Positions 1-5,718 of a stretch of DNA of 12,753 nucleotides are shown piece by piece. This DNA is from Aphodosoma sp045658305 (GTDB lineage: Bacteria; Bacteroidota; Bacteroidia; Bacteroidales; Paludibacteraceae): positions 1 through 12,753 of the forward strand of contig JAZOUT010000137.1 of assembly GCA_045658305.1 (NCBI GenBank). Reading direction: 5' to 3'. Each line of letters begins with the position of its first letter. The stretch's first letter is position 1. Made by a program: the position numbers and the translations under genes. Under the pieces are notes generated by a model. That model did not search any database. It saw only the letters and a program-made list of their open reading frames with translations, and was not told where the DNA came from.

Positions 1-714
1 GGTATTAGAGTAGTTATTGTCAAAATTTTCGTTATCCGTATTATTGGCATCGGCGCCATTATTAGCATCAGCATTAGCATCAGCATTATTATTATCATAA
101 TAGAAAGAGAATACTCCAGATTTAGCAGCGCCAGAGAGGCGAATATCAGAGATAAGGAGTTTCACGTCACCGACAGGGAAATCGTTAATGAATTTGAAGA
201 CGACACGCGAAAGTAGATGTTGAAAATGTAGAGATACTGGTGCAATATCTTGTGCTGCGAGTTTGTCGGCAGCAGTAGTGCGCTCTACTTTAGCAACGAT
301 AAGGTCGGTAGTGGCATTATCTTTGCTGTTGGTATATGTGAATAAGCTATGGTCGTTGTTGAGGTTGTATGGCGCATTGATAGGAGCGAAAGCGAGGAAA
401 TGGTAAGTTTTATTGGTAAACCAATAGCGACCACCGCCGTCGTAAGTCCAAGCGTTGTTGGAGTTTTTATAGACAGGAGTGCCGTATTGTTCGCCCTCTT
501 TACCGAATATGCAAGTAGATTGGTCGCCATCATACATCCATGCGTGGACGTAGAAGTTAGTTAGATTTTCGACAGAAATATCAGTAGCACGAGTTAGGTC
601 GACGAAAGCGTTGTCGAAGCTGATAGTGTTGCCTTCGAGAGTTTCGATAACAGCGTCGTCACAAGAAGTGAAGATGGCTGCAATGATTACTGATATTAGA
701 AGTATTTTTTTCAT
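1..714 (-). CDS. Fimbrillin-family (Mfa-like) lipoprotein, 3' end beyond window
   Basis: The frame is open from an ATG at 714 to the left edge, giving 238 residues with no stop, so the protein is C-terminally incomplete here. The N-terminus (MKKILLISVI...) is a lipoprotein signal peptide with a lipobox FTSC, Cys18. Fimbrillin hallmarks follow: a Thr-Arg pair at 41-42, a Tyr-Trp/Phe-x-Ala-Phe-Ala-Pro block near 97-111, and an HFQHLLSRVVFKF segment near 163-175 matching the equivalent block in its two neighbours. Residues about 207-238 are an Asn/Asp/Ala-rich low-complexity stretch. Known for the family: type V pilus subunits or accessory pilins are exported as lipoproteins and matured by proteolysis. 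Inferred: an outer-membrane or surface pilin of this locus. It is less similar to the other two fimbrillins than they are to each other. No Shine-Dalgarno sequence is seen. I cannot tell whether it also carries an extra C-terminal domain. Confidence 0.85.
   Translation of the reverse strand, partial: MKKILLISVIIAAIFTSCDDAVIETLEGNTISFDNAFVDLTRATDISVENLTNFYVHAWMYDGDQSTCIFGKEGEQYGTPVYKNSNNAWTYDGGGRYWFTNKTYHFLAFAPINAPYNLNNDHSLFTYTNSKDNATTDLIVAKVERTTAADKLAAQDIAPVSLHFQHLLSRVVFKFINDFPVGDVKLLISDIRLSGAAKSGVFSFYYDNNNADANADANNGADANNTDNENFDNNYSNT
9..96 (-). repeat. Asn/Asp/Ala-coding short repeat within fimbrillin
   Basis: Within the left-edge fimbrillin, GCT/GAT/AAT codons alternate. A 12-bp unit (ATTAGCATCAGC on the plus strand) occurs twice in tandem at 61-84, flanked by degenerate versions and AAT runs. 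It encodes an Asn-Ala-Asp-Ala pattern. In-frame changes in copy number would lengthen or shorten a hydrophilic loop without breaking the frame. Confidence 0.6.
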
Positions 715-800
715 ATTGTTATTTTGTTTACAATCGCCAATGAATGGTCAACTGATGCTGTTAGTTAGGTATTTATTAGGTTTTAGTTTTGTTTTTTATT

Positions 801-928
801 GAGATGTAGTGTTTTTTTTTGTTGAAACGTAGTGGGGTGCGTCTGTACTATTTTTGTTTTGTTGAGACGTAGCAGGCTTCGTCTCTACTGGTTCTTTTTT
901 CTGAGACGTAGCAGGCTACGTCTCTACT
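801..928. repeat. Array of REP-like palindromes, about 40-bp period
   Basis: Three full copies begin near 824, 864 and 903, with a degenerate half copy at 801-810. The best copy (902-928) has 10-bp arms GAGACGTAGC and GCTACGTCTC around a 2-base centre, followed by TACT. Copies are separated by T-rich filler such as TATTTTTGTTTTG, giving a period of 39-40 bp. On the minus (coding) strand the hairpins are followed by A-rich, not T-rich, sequence, so they are poor intrinsic terminators for the genes here. The pair at 823-891 is homologous to the pair at 4575-4643. REP-like is a description of structure only; no associated transposase gene is in the window. Confidence 0.8.
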
Positions 929-950
929 ATGGGAGGAGGTAAGGTTATCC

Positions 951-990
951 TATGTTTATAGTATGTTTATAGTATATTTATAGTATGTTG
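951..990. repeat. 11-bp tandem repeat
   Basis: The unit TATGTTTATAG occurs exactly at 951-961 and 962-972, with one change at 973-983, and a decayed partial copy at 984-990. It is bracketed by an 8-bp inverted repeat, TTATCCTA (945-952) and TAGGATAA (995-1002). It lies downstream of one fimbrillin gene and upstream of another. Confidence 0.8.
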
Positions 991-1021
991 TAGATAGGAT
1001 AATGATAGTTTTTTTGTTAGT

Positions 1022-1051
1022 ACCTATAGGCGTGATCAGACGCCTATAGGT
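1022..1051 (-). promoter_or_regulatory. Hairpin downstream of beta-helix fimbrillin (copy 1)
   Basis: A perfect inverted repeat with 12-nt arms ACCTATAGGCGT and ACGCCTATAGGT and a 6-nt loop (CTGATC on the minus strand) lies 33 nt after the stop of the fimbrillin at 1085. A near-identical element follows the next fimbrillin (2834-2863). On the coding strand it is followed by ACTAACAAAA rather than a T-tract, so it looks like an RNA-stabilising, processing or partial-termination structure rather than a standard intrinsic terminator. Confidence 0.65.
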
Positions 1052-1084
1052 TATTTTTGAATTTTAGAGCAAATTCAAATGAAA

Positions 1085-2770
1085 TTATTGATTTACAATT
1101 TCAAATGTACCTGCCATTGTGTAACTATCGTCAACAGTAGATACTTTATCTGCAGTAAGAGCAGCACCATTATAAGTACAATTTACGAAAGTAATTTTTT
1201 CGCCAGCTTCAAGACGAGAAAGGTCGATAATGAAAGTATCTGCAAAATCGCAACCATTCAATATAGTTTCGCCATAAGGACGGAAACGAGCATAATCGCC
1301 ACAAGTAAATTTAACGTTTTCAAATGTAGCTGTTGTAGTTGCGCCATAAGATGTCCAACCTTCGAGAGTAGAGTTTTTAACTGTCAAAGTAAGAGCAGCA
1401 GGAGCACCTTCACCACCAACGTTGATTGGATAAGTTACGTTTGTTACAACAACATTTTCAATAGTTACGTTTTCTGCACCGCTATTGATATAGAAAGCAC
1501 GGATACCAGCTCCTGAAGCAGTAACACCGTTAGCACCATCAATATTCAAGTCTTTGATAACAGCTGTACCTTCTGGACGAATCATACCATTGTTAGTTGG
1601 AACTGATTGACCAAAAAGAGTATGACCTGCACCGTCGAGAGTACCAGCAACTTTGATAGAACCGACAACTTCACCATCGTCAGTCAATGTATAAGTTTGG
1701 TTAGCACCAACTTCTACGTTTTCGTATTTAGTAACAGGGACTTCAACTTCTACACCACCTTCTGGAACCCAAGGTTTAACTTCAACAGTGAATGTGATTG
1801 GCACGAGTTCTTCGTCAGTAATGTTAGCTGCTGTGAGAGTAGCTTTGAGGTCGTAGCAATAACCCATTTCGAATGTATAAGTAAGTTGTACTTTATGAGT
1901 TTTCTCAAGAGCTACTACTTCACCATTAAGAAGTTGCACTGTAAATTCAATATCATAAGTTTTGTCAAGAGCAGGGAAGAGCAACATTTCTTTGTCACTT
2001 TCCAATTGAGAACCAATTTTGATAGTATCAGCAGCACCATTTAATGTTCTTGTAGCATTACCAAATGCGAATGTAGTTGTATTTTCTTCTTCAAATTTCC
2101 AGCAGTTCAAACCTTCAACTTTCCACCAATCTTCAGTATTGAGGTCGATATTACCTTCTGAATAAGCATTAGTAATTTTAATATCAGAAACTTTGATAGT
2201 AGAAAGTTCGTTAGTTAAACCGTTTGCGAAAGAGAACTTAACTTTAGAGAGGAGGTGGTTGAATACAATAGATACAGGAGTATTGTTTTCAGCCATTGCG
2301 CCATCACGGTTATCAACGATATCAGCCCAATAAAGAAGATCTTGTGTACCATCATTTGGGAATTGCACTTGTCCAATACCATAATCACCAGATACAGCAG
2401 TAGCAGTCCATCTACGACCTTCATAAGGAGCAAGAGCTGCAAAATAGTAAATGTTTTTAGTCCAATACTGAGTATTAGTATAAGACCAACCATTAGCATT
2501 GCTACCTGTAACAACTTCTTCGCGGAAAACTTCGCCCGAAGTACCTTGTTCAGAATTTCTCATGTGACCATAAACAGCAAAATCAGAGATTGCTTTAGTG
2601 CCATTCTCGCCATTAGTAGAAATACTTGGGTCGTAGTTACTACGAGTAGCATTGTTTGCAGCAACGGCGAAATCGATAGCACCAGGTTGGGCAGTAGCTA
2701 AAGTTTCGTCTTTAGTACAACTTGTGAAAGCAAAAGCTGCTGCAAGAGCGAAAAGGAAAAATTTTTTCAT
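1085..2770 (-). CDS. Fimbrillin lipoprotein with C-terminal beta-helix-like domain (paralogue 2)
   Basis: The 561-residue protein starts at an ATG followed by a strong lipoprotein signal peptide (lipobox FTSC, Cys18). Residues about 30-335 are a fimbrillin (Mfa-like) domain: Ala-Thr-Arg at 41-43, WSYTNTQYW near 95-103, a GTQDLLYW block at 141-148, VFNHLLSKVKFSF at 169-181, EMLLFPA at 261-267 and a terminal strand ITFTVEVKPWV at 325-335. Ordinary fimbrillins end near there. This one continues for about 220 residues with short repeated strands rich in Val/Ile, Asn and Gly (for example VIKDLNIDGA, VTIENVVVTNV, LTVKNSTLEG, ATFENVKF), typical of a right-handed parallel beta-helix. It shares signal peptide, domain plan and high similarity with the upstream gene at 2887-4533, indicating duplication, but the C-terminal domains differ. 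Inferred role: a surface lipoprotein or accessory pilin presenting a beta-helix. The exact function and any ligand are unknown to me. Confidence 0.88.
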   Translation of the reverse strand: MKKFFLFALAAAFAFTSCTKDETLATAQPGAIDFAVAANNATRSNYDPSISTNGENGTKAISDFAVYGHMRNSEQGTSGEVFREEVVTGSNANGWSYTNTQYWTKNIYYFAALAPYEGRRWTATAVSGDYGIGQVQFPNDGTQDLLYWADIVDNRDGAMAENNTPVSIVFNHLLSKVKFSFANGLTNELSTIKVSDIKITNAYSEGNIDLNTEDWWKVEGLNCWKFEEENTTTFAFGNATRTLNGAADTIKIGSQLESDKEMLLFPALDKTYDIEFTVQLLNGEVVALEKTHKVQLTYTFEMGYCYDLKATLTAANITDEELVPITFTVEVKPWVPEGGVEVEVPVTKYENVEVGANQTYTLTDDGEVVGSIKVAGTLDGAGHTLFGQSVPTNNGMIRPEGTAVIKDLNIDGANGVTASGAGIRAFYINSGAENVTIENVVVTNVTYPINVGGEGAPAALTLTVKNSTLEGWTSYGATTTATFENVKFTCGDYARFRPYGETILNGCDFADTFIIDLSRLEAGEKITFVNCTYNGAALTADKVSTVDDSYTMAGTFEIVNQ

Positions 2771-2833
2771 AATTGATAAAAATTTAAGTTAGTTAATAAT
2801 AAAATTGATTTAATTTTGAATTGTTTTGTTAGT

Positions 2834-2863
2834 ACCTATAGGCGCGACCAGACGCCTATAGGT
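2834..2863 (-). promoter_or_regulatory. Hairpin downstream of beta-helix fimbrillin (copy 2)
   Basis: This is the second copy of the 30-nt element at 1022-1051, 23 nt after the stop of the fimbrillin at 2887. It differs at two bases: the loop reads CTGGTC on the minus strand, and the innermost pair becomes U-G in minus-strand RNA instead of U-A. A plus-strand RNA would have a C-A mismatch there. The preceding plus-strand flank TTTTGTTAGT is also shared by both copies. No T-tract follows on the coding strand. Confidence 0.65.
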
Positions 2864-2886
2864 TGGTTTATATTAGTTTATAGTGA

Positions 2887-4533
2887 TTATTTAGCAACAA
2901 CTTCGTACCAATCACCATTTGGTTCTACTTTGTAACCTTCAGCTACGAAGTTTTCCTTAGGATTTTCAGATTCATTATTAGATGGGTCAAACATATAGAA
3001 TTTACCACCTGTAACAACTGCTGAAGAATTAGTACCATCACCTTTCAAGTTAATAGCAGAATATTTTTCATTTGTACCTGGTACACCTTCTTGCTTTTCA
3101 CAAGCTTTGAATGTACCGCCATTGATTGTAACTTTACCAGCAGCAGAAGCATAGATAAGGTCAGAACCTTCACCTGCATTTTCGTAATAACCACCATTGA
3201 TGACAACTTCACCACCTTGAGCCCAAACAGCTATAGAATACTTACAAGATTGAGTTTTCACATTACCTGCACCATTGATAGTAAGTTTACCACCCTCTTG
3301 TACCCAGAATACATAACTATCTGTATTACCTGCGTTCATTGCGCCATTTGATTCAGCGAAGAGACCACCTGTGATAGTTTTGTCATTAAGGTTGATAGTC
3401 AATCCACGATTGATAACAAGGGCTTGAGTTTCCAAGTTGATATTATCAGCAAGAACGATTTCTGAAATAGTTGTATCTGCAACTGCAGCTAATAATTCGT
3501 CTGCACTTCTTACAGCTTTATTCAAGTTTACATCAATAGTAGGTTCTACCCATTTATTAACTTCAACATCGAATGTAATTGGGTTGAGTTGCTCACTTTC
3601 GCCAGAAAGAACAGCTTTGAAGTTGTAAGCTTTACCCATCTCTAAAGTAGTGTTAACACTAACTTCGTGTGTAGAAGAAGAAGCCTTAAGTCCACCCATA
3701 TAGATATCAACAATAAAAGAAATTTTGAACTCTTTATTTGCAATTGGGAAGAGCAACATTTCTTTGTTAGAAGAAAGTGTTTTGTTCTTTGCAATATGTT
3801 CTTCTGCAGTTTCAGATGCTTCTGCTGCATTACCAAATGAGAATGTTCCTTTTGTTCCATTAGTAAAATCCCAAGCATCTTTCCAACCTTTATCTGCAAC
3901 AGCAAGATTGATAAACGCAGAAGTTTCGGCATTAGTGATTTGAACGTCTTTAACAACAAGAGATACTTGATCGTTGTCAAATACGTTTTCGAAAGTGAAC
4001 TTCACTTTTGACAAAAGGTGATCGAAAGCGATGTGTACAGGTTGTTCTTGAACACCTTCTTGAGCACCATTTGCAGTACCGAACCAATAGAGAAGGTCTT
4101 GAGTACCATTGTTAGTGAATTGCACTGTACCAACACCAAGTTTTTTCGCCTCATCAGTTGTTGCATTAGTTAATGTCCAGTTTGGGTTTTCAGAGTTTGG
4201 GCCTTCAGCTGGAGCTATTGCAGAGAAATAGTACATATTATCGGTCCAATATTGAGTATTTTGATAAGACCAAAGACCATTTGCTTTAGTTACTTTTTCA
4301 CCAGCTTCACTAAATACAAGACCCATAGTTGTTCCATCAGACACATAACCATAAACATTGAAATTTTCAAGGTTATTAGTATTAAAACTTGGGTCAACAT
4401 ACGCACGAGTAGCATTGTCGACAGCAGGAGCGAAAGCGATAGCACCTGGTTGTGTAGTTGCTATGGTTTCGTCTTTAGTACAGCTTGTGAAAGCGAAAGC
4501 TGCAACAAGAGCAAAAAGGAAAAATTTTTTCAT
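2887..4533 (-). CDS. Fimbrillin lipoprotein with C-terminal beta-helix-like domain (paralogue 3)
   Basis: The 548-residue protein opens with a lipoprotein signal peptide that matches paralogue 2 at all but one of the first 23 residues, with lipobox Cys18. The fimbrillin domain spans about 30-329: Ala-Thr-Arg at 41-43, WSYQNTQYW near 88-96, GTQDLLYW at 143-150, AFDHLLSKVKFTF at 169-181, EMLLFPI at 258-264 and a closing ITFDVEVNKWV at 319-329. Residues about 340-515 show beta-helix rungs, several ending in a Gly-Gly turn: LTINLNDKTITGG, LTINGAGN, VVINGGYYENAG, VTINGGTFKA, AVVTGGKFYM. The tail (GYKVEPNGDWYEVV) resembles C-terminal segments I associate with secreted beta-helix proteins of gut Bacteroidota. 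It follows the DUF5119 gene after a 111-bp gap containing two REP-like palindromes. No consensus promoter is seen there, which suggests read-through. Inferred: a fimbrial accessory or tip-type subunit. A free-standing surface lipoprotein is the alternative. Confidence 0.88.
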   Translation of the reverse strand: MKKFFLFALVAAFAFTSCTKDETIATTQPGAIAFAPAVDNATRAYVDPSFNTNNLENFNVYGYVSDGTTMGLVFSEAGEKVTKANGLWSYQNTQYWTDNMYYFSAIAPAEGPNSENPNWTLTNATTDEAKKLGVGTVQFTNNGTQDLLYWFGTANGAQEGVQEQPVHIAFDHLLSKVKFTFENVFDNDQVSLVVKDVQITNAETSAFINLAVADKGWKDAWDFTNGTKGTFSFGNAAEASETAEEHIAKNKTLSSNKEMLLFPIANKEFKISFIVDIYMGGLKASSSTHEVSVNTTLEMGKAYNFKAVLSGESEQLNPITFDVEVNKWVEPTIDVNLNKAVRSADELLAAVADTTISEIVLADNINLETQALVINRGLTINLNDKTITGGLFAESNGAMNAGNTDSYVFWVQEGGKLTINGAGNVKTQSCKYSIAVWAQGGEVVINGGYYENAGEGSDLIYASAAGKVTINGGTFKACEKQEGVPGTNEKYSAINLKGDGTNSSAVVTGGKFYMFDPSNNESENPKENFVAEGYKVEPNGDWYEVVAK

Positions 4534-4574
4534 AAGATTTTAGTTATTTAAGTTTAATATTATTGTATTTTTTT

Positions 4575-4643
4575 TGAGACGTAGCAGGATGCGTCTGTAC
4601 TATTTTTGTTTTTTTGGGACGTAGCAGGCTACGTCTCTACTGG
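4575..4643. repeat. Pair of REP-like palindromes, 40-bp spacing
   Basis: Two palindromes start at 4576 and 4616. The first has arms GAGACGTAGC and an imperfect partner, GATGCGTCTG. The second has GGGACGTAGC and GCTACGTCTC. The 69-bp block aligns without gaps to 823-891, with about 62 identical positions by eye, including the filler TACTATTTTTGTTTT. It fills most of the gap between the DUF5119 gene and the first fimbrillin gene, ending 1 bp before the DUF5119 stop codon. On the coding strand it is followed by A-rich sequence, so it is not a classic terminator. Confidence 0.8.
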
Positions 4644-4644
4644 G

Positions 4645-5718
4645 TTATTGTGCGTCGTCTTTGTTATCGCCACCGAGAGGGATATCGACATCGACCCATT
4701 CGCCCCAGCCTTCTACGATAACATCGAATGCTGAACCTTCGGCTTGTCCGATTGAGTCAGGGATTTCGATACCTGTTACTTCGATTACGCCACCATGAGG
4801 TTGGAGTTCGACTTGGTCGGTTACGTCGAAATCGAAATTGACCATACGGCCGTTGCGGAGACGGACTTCGAGGTTGAGGGCGTAGTTTTGAGGTCCACGA
4901 GTATAACCTGCGTTTGGATAGTTAGGAATACCGAATGATTGGACATAAGCTTCAACGCCATAGTTGTCGACAACGCGAGCATCGTAGATTACGGTAACGA
5001 CTTGTTCGGTAGTGTGGCCATTGTGGAGATAGACAGAACCAGCCATACCAGAGAGAGCTCCACGAGCGATACCGAGATACTGCATACCGTAAGTAACTTC
5101 GTAACGCACGAGGTAGGTGAACACAAGTGGGTGAAGAGTAACAGGCACGGTGTCGATTTCGTTCTCGAAAGTACGGTGGTCGACGTGTACGTTGTCGAGG
5201 TAAGCAGCATAGAGCATATCAGGCGGTGCCACGGTATTTTCTTCGGTTTCGCTACTGAATTGGTTACCTAAATAGGTAGCACGTGTACGAGTACGAGTAG
5301 TAGCAGTAGCAGCGGTTTGAGTACCGAGGTCGTTGAAGATGATATACTCAGTGTCGTTGTTATAAAGTAAGAGCGAGTTGTCTTTGCCAACGAGGTAAGC
5401 ACGACCACCAACGCCAGGGATATTGTTGACATAAGACTGAGCTTTGTCGCCAAGGCCTTGAGCGAGAACGCGGAGGCCGAGAGGGAGTTCAGGGCGAAGC
5501 GAGTCGTATTGGAAACCGAAACGATCGACATCCCACATAGTGCTCCAGTCAGGAGTTTTTTCGTCGTAGGCATATTGCCAATCTTGGTCGTAAGTAGGGT
5601 CAATATACACCCAATAGTGAGCCAAGTGTTGGTCATAGATAAGGTCTTTATGCTCGCAAGAGGCAGAGATAATAAGTACGGCTACAGCCATCAAGAATAG
5701 TTTAATCATCGCTTTCAT
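4645..5718 (-). CDS. DUF5119 family lipoprotein of the fimbrial locus
   Basis: The 357-residue protein has a lipoprotein signal peptide (MKAMIKLFLM..., lipobox SASC, Cys21) followed directly by EHKDLIYDQH. That motif, together with the Tyr/Trp/Asp-rich segment DWQYAYDEKTPDWSTMWD, is characteristic of DUF5119 proteins. Such proteins are recurrent partners of fimbrillin genes in Bacteroidales; I know of no established biochemical role. Residues about 136-147 hold a low-complexity Ala/Thr/Arg run (TATTRTRTRAT) coded by short imperfect repeats. The start codon overlaps the stop of the DUF3575 gene by 4 bp (ATGA), and an AAAGGAGG sequence lies 6 nt before it, so the two are probably translationally coupled. 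An in-frame Met at residue 4 is a possible alternative start. Inferred: an outer-membrane-anchored accessory or anchor protein for the fimbrillins encoded downstream. Confidence 0.85.
   Translation of the reverse strand: MKAMIKLFLMAVAVLIISASCEHKDLIYDQHLAHYWVYIDPTYDQDWQYAYDEKTPDWSTMWDVDRFGFQYDSLRPELPLGLRVLAQGLGDKAQSYVNNIPGVGGRAYLVGKDNSLLLYNNDTEYIIFNDLGTQTAATATTRTRTRATYLGNQFSSETEENTVAPPDMLYAAYLDNVHVDHRTFENEIDTVPVTLHPLVFTYLVRYEVTYGMQYLGIARGALSGMAGSVYLHNGHTTEQVVTVIYDARVVDNYGVEAYVQSFGIPNYPNAGYTRGPQNYALNLEVRLRNGRMVNFDFDVTDQVELQPHGGVIEVTGIEIPDSIGQAEGSAFDVIVEGWGEWVDVDIPLGGDNKDDAQ

Larger units (their letters stand above)
715..1084. other. Gene-free, repeat-rich spacer between two fimbrillin genes
   Basis: These 370 bp contain no credible gene. 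From left to right they hold an AT-rich leader to the left-edge fimbrillin (715-800), three or four copies of a REP-like palindrome (801-928), an 11-bp tandem repeat (951-990) bracketed by an 8-bp inverted repeat, and a 30-nt hairpin (1022-1051) just downstream of the neighbouring fimbrillin stop codon. I find no TAnnTTTG element on the minus strand, so there is no obvious promoter for the left-edge gene. Confidence 0.7.

Noticed and set aside
801..928. A CRISPR array, because repeats recur every 40 bp.
   Set aside because: The filler between repeats is similar T-rich sequence rather than unique spacers, there are only three or four copies, and no cas gene is present.
945..1002. An invertible promoter segment, as known in Bacteroidales surface loci, bounded by the 8-bp inverted repeat.
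   Set aside because: The arms are short, the enclosed segment of about 42 bp is a tandem repeat with no promoter match, and no invertase gene is in the window.
1022..1051. Intrinsic terminator for the fimbrillin gene.
   Set aside because: The stem is good, but on the coding strand it is followed by ACTAACAAAA rather than a T run. It was kept as a hairpin of undecided function.
1079..2701. Several plus-strand open frames of 145-148 codons opposite a fimbrillin gene.
   Set aside because: Their composition (Ser/Cys/Phe-rich, no domain) is that expected of antisense shadows of a beta-rich gene.
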